Source of the DNA: TMED26 sp002694075 | Lineage (GTDB): Bacteria; Pseudomonadota; Alphaproteobacteria; Thalassobaculales; Thalassobaculaceae | Length of the DNA: 32,490 nt | Direction: 5' to 3' | Assembly: GCA_036160575.1 (NCBI GenBank) | Contig: JAYYDT010000096.1 | Span: 1-32,490, forward strand | Part shown: positions 16,254 to 23,412 of the stretch, in pieces | How the letters are laid out: the number at the start of each line of letters is the position of its first letter | Position numbering within the stretch: the first letter of the stretch is position 1 | The notes under the pieces: model-generated | What the model was told of the DNA's origin: nothing | Databases searched by the model: none | What the model saw: only the letters and a program-made list of their open reading frames with translations | Position numbers and translations under genes: made by a program

Positions 16254-16356
16254 CCTCTCCCTCCGCCGGGCTTAACCGGATCAGGTTCTAAGGGTCGTTC
16301 CATCGCGGCACCCGCCGCTCGAAACCTCTCAGCCGCCACCGCGGCTCCCCCGAGAA
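16254..16356 (-). promoter_or_regulatory. TPP (THI-box) riboswitch
   Basis: Read on the minus strand the element has the conserved THI-box parts in order: GGGGGAGCC and GGCTGAGAGG (pyrimidine-sensing arm), then ACCCTTAGAACCTGATCC, GGTTAA and CCGGCGGAGGGAGA (pyrophosphate-sensing arm and 3' side). A closing stem can form between TTCTC (near 16355) and GAGAG (near 16257). It lies about 50 bases before thiX. No T-rich terminator follows. The purine-rich 3' side is itself a ribosome binding sequence, which points to control of translation initiation by thiamine pyrophosphate. Confidence 0.95.
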
Positions 16357-16442
16357 CCCTCAAAATGCGACCGCGCAGATGATTTTTCAAGCGTTATCGC
16401 TATCTTGGGTGGGCGGGACGCGCGACGTGGGAAAGGCGGCGA

Positions 16443-17612
16443 ATGGATCAGCAATCCTCGGCGATGGCGGTGATCGACGGTGTGGCGGTGCCGGCCTGCT
16501 TTCCGGCGGCGCCGGTTTTGATCGGCAGCGAGGTCTACCGCCATTCGATTTATGGCCGGCGCCATCCTCTATCGATCGCGCGGGTGTCGGCGACCTTGGA
16601 TTTGATCGCCGCGCTGGGCTGGCACGACCCGGCCGGCTATATCGATAGCCCGCTGGCCAGCGCCGACGCTTTGGCGCGCTTTCACACCCCTGAATATATC
16701 GCCGCCATCATGGACGCCGAGGCGACCGGCCAAGTCGCGCCGGAGGTGCGCGACCGTTTCAATATCGGGCGCAACGGTAACCCGGTTTTCCCGGAGATTT
16801 TCCGGCGCCCGGCGACCGCCGCCGGGGCCAGCATCCTGGCCGCCCAGATGCTCGCCGGGGTCGCCGGCGGCACGGTTTACTCGCCGGCCGGCGGCACTCA
16901 CCACGGCCGCGCCGATCAAGCCAGCGGCTTTTGCTATTTCAACGATCCGGTGTTGGCCATTCTGACTTTGCGCGACGCCGGCATCGGGCCGATTCTGTAT
17001 GTCGATTTGGATGCCCATCATGGCGACGGCGTGGAAGCCGCCTTCGCCGCCGACGAACAGGTTTTGACCGTCTCGATCCACGAGGAGGGTCGCTGGCCCG
17101 GGACCGGCAAGCGCGGCGAGCGGGCCGGCGGCGCGGCCCGCAACCTGCCGGTGCCGGTCGATTTCAACGACAGCGAACTGGCGTTCCTGATCGCCGAGGC
17201 GGTGCTGCCGCTGGCCCGACGTTGGCGGCCGGCGGCTTTGGTCCTGCAGACCGGGGTCGACGCCCTGGCCGACGACCCGCAAAGTAAGCTGACGCTGTCC
17301 AACGGCGCGATCTGGGCGGCGGTGCGTGATCTGTTACCGTCAGCGCCGCGGCGTTTGGTGGTTGGCGGCGGCGGTTACAATCCCTGGGCGGTGGCCCGGG
17401 CATGGACCGGCATTTGGGGGGTGATCGCCGGCCACGCGCCACCCAGCGGCCCGTTGCCGCCCGCCGCCGAGGCGGTTTTGCGCGACCTAACCTGGAACCA
17501 TTCGCGCGGCCGCAACCCGCCGGACCATTGGTTCACCACGCTCGCCGACGCGCCGCGGCCGGGACCGATCCGCCCGGCCGTCGAGGATTTGGCGGCGGAG
17601 GTCTTGGCGTGA
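16443..17612 (+). CDS. Histone deacetylase family protein (AcuC / acetylpolyamine amidohydrolase-like)
   Basis: A 389-residue arginase/deacetylase-fold zinc hydrolase. The catalytic His pair H153-H154 is in AGGTHHGRADQASGF. The zinc ligands D190 and H192 are in DLDAHHGDG, with the third ligand expected in LQTGVDALADDP. The family active-site Tyr is in VVGGGGYN. Bacterial members remove acetyl groups from polyamines, acetyl-CoA synthetase or other lysine/amine substrates. The substrate here is unknown. ATG 16443 has GGGAAAGG upstream. It is divergent from the thiamine riboswitch unit and its stop overlaps the start of the DUF192 gene (GTGA). Confidence 0.88.
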   Translation: MDQQSSAMAVIDGVAVPACFPAAPVLIGSEVYRHSIYGRRHPLSIARVSATLDLIAALGWHDPAGYIDSPLASADALARFHTPEYIAAIMDAEATGQVAPEVRDRFNIGRNGNPVFPEIFRRPATAAGASILAAQMLAGVAGGTVYSPAGGTHHGRADQASGFCYFNDPVLAILTLRDAGIGPILYVDLDAHHGDGVEAAFAADEQVLTVSIHEEGRWPGTGKRGERAGGAARNLPVPVDFNDSELAFLIAEAVLPLARRWRPAALVLQTGVDALADDPQSKLTLSNGAIWAAVRDLLPSAPRRLVVGGGGYNPWAVARAWTGIWGVIAGHAPPSGPLPPAAEAVLRDLTWNHSRGRNPPDHWFTTLADAPRPGPIRPAVEDLAAEVLA

Positions 17613-18079
17613 GACCGGCGCCCTGGCGCGGCCTGGCACGGGCCTGGGTCCTGGTTCTGCTGATGTGGGCGGCGCCGGCATGGGCGGGCGAGGCGACGGT
17701 GACCGCGACCATCGACAGCGGCGCCGCCCGCCACCATTTCCAAATCGAACTGGCGATCACCGCGGATCAGCGGGCGCGCGGCCTGATGGGGCGGCGCGAC
17801 CTGGCCCCGGACGGCGGCATGTTGTTCATTTTTCCGGCTGTCGCCCGCCAGGTGATGTGGATGAAAAACACCCCGCTGCCCCTGGATATGCTGTTTCTTG
17901 ACGCCGATGGCCGGATCGTTCGCATTGTCGAGCGCACCGTGCCTTTTTCGACCGCCCACATTTCCTCGCGTCGGCCGGTTAAGGCGGTGCTGGAATTGCG
18001 CGGCGGCACCGCGGGACGCTTGGGTTTGAAGGTCGGCGACCGGCTCACCGCGCCGGCCTTGGACCGCCCCTTGAAATAA
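17609..18079 (+). CDS. DUF192 family secreted protein
   Basis: 156 residues from GTG 17609, which overlaps the deacetylase stop (GTGA); a longer in-frame extension would lie inside that gene. The N-terminus is a signal peptide (ARAWVLVLLMWAAPAWAG) with cleavage near AWA-GEA. The mature part is a DUF192 domain: ELAITADQRARGLMGRRDL, GMLFIFP, VMWMKNTPLPLDMLFLDADG and VLELRGG are its hallmark blocks. The function of DUF192 is unknown; most members are periplasmic or lipoprotein. It is followed by tRNA-Pro after about 60 bases. Confidence 0.88.
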   Translation: MRPAPWRGLARAWVLVLLMWAAPAWAGEATVTATIDSGAARHHFQIELAITADQRARGLMGRRDLAPDGGMLFIFPAVARQVMWMKNTPLPLDMLFLDADGRIVRIVERTVPFSTAHISSRRPVKAVLELRGGTAGRLGLKVGDRLTAPALDRPLK

Positions 18080-18138
18080 GGTCGCGGGCGGCGCTCGCCG
18101 GTTCACATGACGACGCTTTTCCAGTACATAGGTGGCGA

Positions 18139-18215
18139 CGGGGTGTAGCTCAGCCTGGTAGAGTGCCTGCTTTGGGAGCAGGATGTCGGCGGTTCGAGTC
18201 CGTCCACCCCGACCA
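18139..18215 (+). tRNA. tRNA-Pro (anticodon UGG)
   Basis: 77 bases. The acceptor arms CGGGGTG and CACCCCG pair fully. The D arm contains GTAGCTCAGCCTGGTAGAG. The anticodon stem-loop CCTGC-TTTGGGA-GCAGG gives anticodon TGG. The T arm is GGCGG-TTCGAGT-CCGTC, and CCA is encoded at the 3' end. Confidence 0.96.
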
Positions 18216-18274
18216 CCGCCGCGGCGCGGCTTTAAGTCAGACCGTAATCGGCGACACGTCCGGGAGGGAACAGG

Positions 18275-18580
18275 ATGCGCGCACGAATTTACCGCCCCAC
18301 CAAGACCGCCATGCAATCGGGCCGGTCGAAAGCCAAGAACTGGGTCCTTGAATACGAGCCGGCCGGCGCCCGCCGCCCGGAACCGCTGATGGGCTGGGTC
18401 GCCGCCGCCGACACCTCGCAGCAGATCCGCCTGACCTTCGAGAGCGAGGCCGAAGCCGTCGCCTACGCTGAGCGCAAAGGCATCGACTACCTGGTGCTGA
18501 AGCCCCGCGAACGGAAAATACAGCGCAAATCCTACGCCGATAATTTCGCCGTCAACCGCCGGATGAGCTGGACCCATTGA
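18275..18580 (+). CDS. NDUFS4-type complex I accessory subunit (ETC complex I family)
   Basis: A 101-residue protein of the NDUFS4 (18 kDa / AQDQ) family, a peripheral subunit of NADH:ubiquinone oxidoreductase found in alphaproteobacteria and mitochondria. RARIYRPTKTAMQSGRSKA, the WVLEYEP strand and the C-terminal SYADNFAVNRRMSWTH block are characteristic. ATG 18275 has GGGAGG about 7 bases upstream. It lies between two tRNA genes and away from any nuo cluster, which is common for this gene. It is one of the stronger taxonomic hints in the window. Confidence 0.93.
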   Translation: MRARIYRPTKTAMQSGRSKAKNWVLEYEPAGARRPEPLMGWVAAADTSQQIRLTFESEAEAVAYAERKGIDYLVLKPRERKIQRKSYADNFAVNRRMSWTH

Positions 18581-18642
18581 CCGGCCCGGCGCTTGACGCC
18601 CAGCCGCCCACGGCCCTCAGGCGCGGTCCCATGGCTCAACTG

Positions 18643-18719
18643 GGCCCCTTAGCTCAACTGGATAGAGCACTCGCCTTCTAAGCGAGATGTTGCAGGTTCG
18701 AGTCCTGCAGGGGCCGCCA
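18643..18719 (+). tRNA. tRNA-Arg (anticodon UCU)
   Basis: 77 bases. Acceptor arms GGCCCCT and AGGGGCC pair. The D arm contains TAGCTCAACTGGATAGAG. The anticodon stem-loop CTCGC-CTTCTAA-GCGAG gives anticodon TCT. The T arm is TGCAG-GTTCGAGT-CTGCA, and CCA is encoded at the 3' end. Confidence 0.96.
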
Positions 18720-18757
18720 TCTCTCCGTTCACGGAATATTGAATAAAACCATCGAGT

Positions 18758-18809
18758 AAAGGGCCTTTCCCGAGGCTTCCGTTAGCGAAACAGCAAGTGA
18801 CCCTTTTTT
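18758..18809 (+). terminator. Possible terminator downstream of tRNA-Arg
   Basis: AAAGGG (18758-18763) can pair with CCCTTT (from 18801), which continues into a run of six T. The enclosed loop is about 37 bases and I saw no strong inner stem, so efficiency is doubtful. Its position, about 40 bases after the tRNA 3' end, fits a tRNA terminator. Confidence 0.3.
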
Positions 18810-18840
18810 CGCGCGACGTTTAACGCCGCATCGTGGTTGA

Positions 18841-19026
18841 GCGCGTTCCATCAACGCCGTGGGGTTTTTGGCGATAGGTATCCCAACCGCCCTGGTTTTG
18901 GCGTTTCCAGACGGCTACGGCGCGGTTGGGTTTTACGCGGGCCTGGGCGTCGGGACGATGGTCGCGCTCGTCGGGTGTGCTTTCAGAATAGCCACCGTGT
19001 TCCGGACAATGGAGAGGGTCACATGA
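18841..19026 (+). pseudogene. C-terminal remnant of a MATE-family efflux protein
   Basis: The 364 bases between tRNA-Arg and the next gene hold no intact gene. One plus frame, bounded upstream by a TGA at 18838, reads about 60 residues to a TGA at 19024. It contains SINAVGFLAIGIPTALVLAF and GAVGFYAGLGVGTMVALVG. This fits the last two membrane segments of MATE (NorM-like) multidrug exporters, which end in this pattern followed by a short basic tail. There is no start codon or ribosome binding site, and the N-terminal 400 or so residues are missing. It looks like a deletion scar beside the tRNA. The family assignment is by pattern only. Confidence 0.5.
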
Positions 19027-19083
19027 GCAACCTTGGGATTGCGACGTGGTTTGATCGCGCCATTGAAGGCAATCGAACGCCCG

Positions 19084-20070
19084 TCAGCTCGGCAGCCAAT
19101 CCACGGTCGCCGGCACGAATAATTCGTCGACCGTGACCGGTCGGGCGGCGATGCCCTGGGCATGGGAATAACGGCAGAGGGCCTCCAGCGCAGGGCGGTT
19201 GCCGGCGACCCCGTAGGACCAGAAACCGTCGCCCAGAACCCGCCGCGACCGCGCCGCCTCGTCGGGCGCCCAAGGCAGGCTGGTGAACGGCGCCTGGGCC
19301 TCGTCGGTGCGCGCGACGGCATAGCGCCGCGCCGCTTCAAACGCCTGGCACAGGCGCAGGCACAGCCGCGGGTCGCGGGCGGCGATCTCGCAGCGGATAC
19401 CGAGCAGATGCATGATCGGAAAAATGCCGGTGCGGCGGGCGTAATCGGCCTCGACCGCGGCGGGGTCGACGAACAGGCGGCCGACGTTCGGCGCGCCGTC
19501 GAGGAAGGCCGGCGGCGGCTTATAGGCCACCAGCGCGTCGAGGACGCCGTCGCGCAAGGCATCCGACAGGTTGGCGCCGCCGGCAAGCGGCACGAGCTCA
19601 ACGCCATTCGGTCTGACCCGCACAATCGGCGCGCTGTCGCCCGCGTCGGCCGGGCCATAGCGCCAGCGCACTTCGGCCGCGCGCAGGCCGAAATCATCCT
19701 CCAACACGCCGCGGGCGACCAGCGCCGCGGTCATCGAGTATTCGCGCACGCCAACCACGCGGCCGGCCAGGTCGCGGGGGCCGCGGATACCGCGGTCGGT
19801 GCGGATGTAAATCGCCGAATGCCGGAACGCCCGCGACGGAAACACCGGCAGGCCGACATAGGGGCAGTCGCCGGTCGATGTCAGGTAGAGGTAGTTGCTG
19901 AACGACAGTTCGGTGACGTCAAAGGCTTGGTCGTCGAAGGCCCGGGCGAAGATCTCCTCAAGCGGCGCCGTCACATAGTCGGCGTCCACGCCCTCGACCT
20001 CGACCAGGCCCGCCATCAGCGGCAGGGTGCGGTCGTAGGCGGCGACGGCGATCTTGAGACGAGAGGTCAG
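19084..20070 (-). CDS. 4,5-dihydroxyphthalate decarboxylase-like protein
   Basis: About 328 residues with a periplasmic-binding-protein-like fold. The segments NYLYLTSTGDCPYVGLPVF, SRAFRHSAIYIRTDRGI and GRVVGVREYSMTAALVARG match the family of 4,5-dihydroxyphthalate decarboxylase (Pht5). The start is probably the CTG at 20070: it overlaps the stop of the upstream gene (CTGA), has GAGGAG 8 bases upstream, and gives the N-terminus TSRLKIAVAAYDRTLPLM, which is how family members begin. The first in-frame ATG (20016) would cut off that strand. No signal peptide is present, so it is cytoplasmic, which favours an enzyme over a transport binding protein. True substrate unknown. Confidence 0.8.
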   Translation of the reverse strand: MTSRLKIAVAAYDRTLPLMAGLVEVEGVDADYVTAPLEEIFARAFDDQAFDVTELSFSNYLYLTSTGDCPYVGLPVFPSRAFRHSAIYIRTDRGIRGPRDLAGRVVGVREYSMTAALVARGVLEDDFGLRAAEVRWRYGPADAGDSAPIVRVRPNGVELVPLAGGANLSDALRDGVLDALVAYKPPPAFLDGAPNVGRLFVDPAAVEADYARRTGIFPIMHLLGIRCEIAARDPRLCLRLCQAFEAARRYAVARTDEAQAPFTSLPWAPDEAARSRRVLGDGFWSYGVAGNRPALEALCRYSHAQGIAARPVTVDELFVPATVDWLPS

Positions 20071-20813
20071 GCGACAAACTCCTCATGCACGCCGCGGCAA
20101 TCCATCTCGTACTCGAGATCGACCACCGGCGGCCGGTTGAAATGCCAGGTGACGCCGGCCGGGGCGGCGCCGCGAGCGACGATCTCGCGGGCCAGGAAGG
20201 GGTAAATATCATGCACGGTATAGACCTGGGTCGCCGTCACCGCCGTCCAATCGGCGCCGAGCGCGGTCAGGCGGCGCTCCATCTCGCCCAGCACGAAACG
20301 CGCCTTTTCGAGGATCGCCGCGTCGCTGAGATCGCCCAACCGCACGATGTGGTCGCGATAATTGCCGAGGCCCTCCGGGCATTCGCCGCTGCCGGCGACC
20401 ACGAAGGACGGGGGCGCGTCCGCGCGCGCGACGGTGAAGGTGAAGGCGTGGAACGACGGCTCGGACGGGCCGCCGATCTCGGGGCAGACATTGCTGCGCG
20501 CCACCGGGTTGGTCGCGCCGTCGAAAATCCCCCAGCGTGACAACGTATCGACATAGCTTTCATTGAAGCGCCGAAAACCGTCCTCGGAAAACTGGCCGGG
20601 CGACCGTAATTCGCAGGCGCAGAAGGCGGTGAGCGGCCGCCCCGCCGCCGTGATCATCGCCTCGACCCGCGCGAAGCCTTCGGCCAGCGGCAGCGGACGC
20701 TGGAATTGCACCCGGCGCATGGCGAACCCGGGCAGTGCCGCGACCCCGGCGGAATACTGAAAAACGCCGGGCACAAACCGGTATCCTCCAGGCTGAAATT
20801 CGGCGGTGGTCAT
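20067..20813 (-). CDS. CnbZ-like (2-amino-5-chloromuconate deaminase family) protein
   Basis: 248 residues from ATG 20813, preceded by GAGGGA; a longer frame to 20996 covers Arg-rich non-coding-like sequence and is rejected. Recognisable blocks are FQPGGYRFVPGVFQYSAGVA, LTAFCACELRSPGQFSEDGF, IFDGATNPVARSNVCPE and EPSFHAFTFTV. They agree with proteins annotated after CnbZ, a deaminase from chloronitrobenzene degradation related to the YjgF/RidA fold. The reaction for this member is unknown. It is translationally coupled to the dihydroxyphthalate decarboxylase-like gene, suggesting a two-step conversion of an amino-substituted dicarboxylate or aromatic breakdown product. That last step is inference. 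Confidence 0.65.
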   Translation of the reverse strand: MTTAEFQPGGYRFVPGVFQYSAGVAALPGFAMRRVQFQRPLPLAEGFARVEAMITAAGRPLTAFCACELRSPGQFSEDGFRRFNESYVDTLSRWGIFDGATNPVARSNVCPEIGGPSEPSFHAFTFTVARADAPPSFVVAGSGECPEGLGNYRDHIVRLGDLSDAAILEKARFVLGEMERRLTALGADWTAVTATQVYTVHDIYPFLAREIVARGAAPAGVTWHFNRPPVVDLEYEMDCRGVHEEFVA

Positions 20814-20951
20814 CTCGGATCCCTCGGTTTGTTGCGCCAAGCCCGGCCATTCTGCACAGCGGCGCCGGCGCCTTGCAACCACAACGCCATTCCCCGCCCG
20901 CGCCCGCTTTGCCGCGCGCGCCGCGCGCCGGACCCTCGTGCCCGGCGAATA

Positions 20952-20980
20952 TTGATTAATAGCACTCCGCATAGTAGAAA
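20952..20980 (+). promoter_or_regulatory. Candidate promoter for the EamA gene at 21141
   Basis: TTGATT, a 17-base spacer, then TAGAAA lies in the only A/T-rich patch (about 20946-20998) of the 327-base gap between the divergent CnbZ-like and EamA genes. It would give a leader of about 155 bases. The rest of the gap shows no convincing gene, only a tiny ORF (ATG GCG AAG GCG TGA, 21090-21104) behind a good GGAGGA sequence. The minus-strand promoter was not identified. Confidence 0.25.
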
Positions 20981-21140
20981 ATATCCACCAATTCACATGC
21001 GGCCGGGGTTCCGTTGCGTGACGCGCTAACCGGACCGAGCGCCGATAGAGCCCGCGGGGCAGACACCCTAGGATGAAAAGGTTGGAGGAATGGCGAAGGC
21101 GTGATGACGCGCGTCTTCACCCCAACTCTTCGGGTCATTG

Positions 21141-21998
21141 ATGACGCCCCTCGGTCTGACACTCGTTCTCGCAGCCGCCCTGTGTCGCGCCACCTGGAAT
21201 TTTTTCGTTAAGGGGATCAACGGCGGGCCGGCATTGGTGTGGCTGTTTTCGGCCCTGTCCACGGTGCTTTACCTGCCGCTGGCCATCGCGATCGTGGTCC
21301 TCCAAGAGGTAACCTTCGACCTCGAACAAAGTCTTTTCATCGCCGGCAGCGTGGCCCTGCATCTCGCCTACGTCCTGTTGCTCCAGGCGGGCTATCGCAA
21401 CGGCGATCTGTCCCTGGTTTACCCGATGGCGCGGGCCACCGGGCCGCTGCTGTCGACCACCTTCGCGGTCTTCTTCCTGGGCGAGACGGTGACCGCGCAA
21501 ATGGGGCTTGGCGCCGGTGTGATCATCTGCGGGGTGCTGTTTTTGACCGGCGGCTTGCGCCCCCGGGCGGCGAACATTTCGGTGTCTTTGTCCTTCGGCC
21601 TCGGTGTCGGCCTCCTGATCGGCGGCTACACCGTCTGGGACGCTCATGCCGTGGCGACATTGCTGGTCCCGCCGCTGCTGCTCGACTACGCCGCCAGTGT
21701 GGGTCGCGCGGTGCTGTTGGCGCCGATCGCCCTGCGCCGGCGGGCGGCGGTCATCGGTCACTGGCGCGAACATCGCACCGGCGTGCTGGCCATCGCCGTC
21801 CTAAGCCCCTTGGCCTATATCCTGGTGCTCCACGCCCTGACCTTCACGCCGGTCGCCTACGTGGCGCCGCTCCGCGAGGTCAGCGTGTTGCTGACGGTGC
21901 TGGCGGCCAGCCTGTTGTTGGGCGAGGGCCGGCTGCGGCGACGGCTGATCTGGTCGGCCGTGATCGTCGGCGGGGTGGTGCTGTTGGCCCAGGGTTAG
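21141..21998 (+). CDS. EamA/DMT-family permease
   Basis: A 285-residue inner-membrane protein with about ten hydrophobic segments in two EamA repeats (drug/metabolite transporter superfamily). LVLAAALCRATWNFFVKG opens the first repeat. GYRNGDLSLVYPMARATGPL is the family-typical loop. FTPVAYVAPLREVSVLLTV and a second repeat end follow. ATG 21141 is chosen over the adjacent TTG 21138. Neither has a clear ribosome binding site within 15 bases, which is unusual for this window. Substrate unknown; relatives export amino acids or metabolites. Confidence 0.85.
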   Translation: MTPLGLTLVLAAALCRATWNFFVKGINGGPALVWLFSALSTVLYLPLAIAIVVLQEVTFDLEQSLFIAGSVALHLAYVLLLQAGYRNGDLSLVYPMARATGPLLSTTFAVFFLGETVTAQMGLGAGVIICGVLFLTGGLRPRAANISVSLSFGLGVGLLIGGYTVWDAHAVATLLVPPLLLDYAASVGRAVLLAPIALRRRAAVIGHWREHRTGVLAIAVLSPLAYILVLHALTFTPVAYVAPLREVSVLLTVLAASLLLGEGRLRRRLIWSAVIVGGVVLLAQG

Positions 21999-22047
21999 AG
22001 TCGGTTAGGCGATCATTTCGCACCGCGACCCAGCCCCGCCGGCCCCC

Positions 22048-23316
22048 TTAACCGCCGCCGGTTTGCGCCTCAAAACCCCAAGAAAACAAGGGCCGGCCGC
22101 CATCCGGCGTGATCGCCACCACTTCCTCCAGCCACAGCCGTTCGTGCGCCGTGCCGGGATACAACAGATGCAGCGGCACAACCATGCCGTCCTGCAGCAT
22201 CCAATCGCCATTGGCTTTGCCGTCGGCGGTGGTGGTTTCGATATCCATATGCGACAGGCCGAGGCCATGGAAAAAGATCACCGCGTGGTCGGCGTTAGGC
22301 ACCCCGCATTGGCGGTAGGTGGCGCGGCCGAGAGCTTGCAATTCGCTGATGCGGGCGCCCGGCTTCATCGCCGCGATGACGGTTTCGGCGACCGTTTGGG
22401 TGGCCGTGTCGAGGGCCCGCGCCGGACCCTCCGGCTGGCCGTCGACGACCCAGGTTTTGCCGCCGTCCCAACAGTAAAGCTCGCGCGTGCCATGGCAATC
22501 GAACATGACATGGGTGCCGGCTTCAACCGGCCCGTCGTCCATGCCGGTGGTCAACACCAAGGCGCAATCCCCGCCGCGCGGATGGCCCCAGACCATCGCC
22601 CCCGGGTCGCGGACGAAACCACCCAGATCACGCACATGACCGGCATAAACGCGGTCCATTTCGCGCCAGGTGACGCCCGGCGTCCATTCCGCGATAGTGC
22701 GGGTGATTGCGGTTTCGTTAAGCCGCGTCGCGTGTTCCAGCAAGCTGATCTCGGCCGGGGTTTTGATCGCCCGGGCGGCCATCATGGCGTCATAGGCGTC
22801 GGCGATCTCGGGGCCCTCCAGGCCCAGGCGATGGCCGAAGCCGAGATCGTCGAAGCCGACCCGGCCCTGAGTCAAACCAAGGTCGCCAAGGGCGTCGGCC
22901 AAAGCTTCGCCCATGGTGAAGCGGTACTTGGCGCGGGCCGCGTCGATCCACGGGCGACTGGCCGCGCCGGCGTCGATGAACCGGTCGACGTCGCTCGCCG
23001 CCGGGGGCAGGTCCAAAGGCATCATCACCGCCCGGAAGGGGCGGATATCGCTAATCGGCACCGCCAATTCGGCCGCCGTCGACAAATAATAATCGGCGAT
23101 CACCAGGATCGGATGGTCCGGGGCGTGGCGCGAAATCACCACCGCGTAAGGGCGCGGTTCGTCCGATTTATGGGCGATGCCGTTGAAGCGCGAGAGATAG
23201 TAAACATTGAGCGGCTGCGTCGCGACGATGCCGTCCAATCCGCGCGCCGCCATGGCGTGGAATAAATGCTCCAGATTGCAGAAAGTGCCAAATGGCGCGG
23301 CCGTTTGCGTGTCCAT
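22048..23316 (-). CDS. M24 (Xaa-Pro aminopeptidase/creatinase) family protein
   Basis: 422 residues. An N-terminal creatinase-type domain (about 15-160) precedes a pita-bread M24 domain. Metal-ligand positions D273 (VMFDCHG), D284 (YCWDGGKT), H350 (FFHGLGLSHMD) and E397/E398 (WLEEVV) are present. The fourth ligand, normally Glu in a TxEPG motif, is replaced: the sequence there is VVPLHLLYPG, with H383 where Glu is expected. It may bind metal differently or, like creatinase, not depend on it, so peptidase activity should not be assumed. ATG 23316 has GGGG upstream. The gene lies between two EamA permeases; its 3' end is convergent with the first. Confidence 0.85.
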   Translation of the reverse strand: MDTQTAAPFGTFCNLEHLFHAMAARGLDGIVATQPLNVYYLSRFNGIAHKSDEPRPYAVVISRHAPDHPILVIADYYLSTAAELAVPISDIRPFRAVMMPLDLPPAASDVDRFIDAGAASRPWIDAARAKYRFTMGEALADALGDLGLTQGRVGFDDLGFGHRLGLEGPEIADAYDAMMAARAIKTPAEISLLEHATRLNETAITRTIAEWTPGVTWREMDRVYAGHVRDLGGFVRDPGAMVWGHPRGGDCALVLTTGMDDGPVEAGTHVMFDCHGTRELYCWDGGKTWVVDGQPEGPARALDTATQTVAETVIAAMKPGARISELQALGRATYRQCGVPNADHAVIFFHGLGLSHMDIETTTADGKANGDWMLQDGMVVPLHLLYPGTAHERLWLEEVVAITPDGGRPLFSWGFEAQTGGG

Positions 23317-23412
23317 CCCCGAAAACCCCTTTTTGATATGCCCCCGTCCGCAGCCTAGCCGCCACGATGGGCCAGGGGCAAGGGGCGCCGGGCGTGGTCA
23401 ACGGTCACAGGG

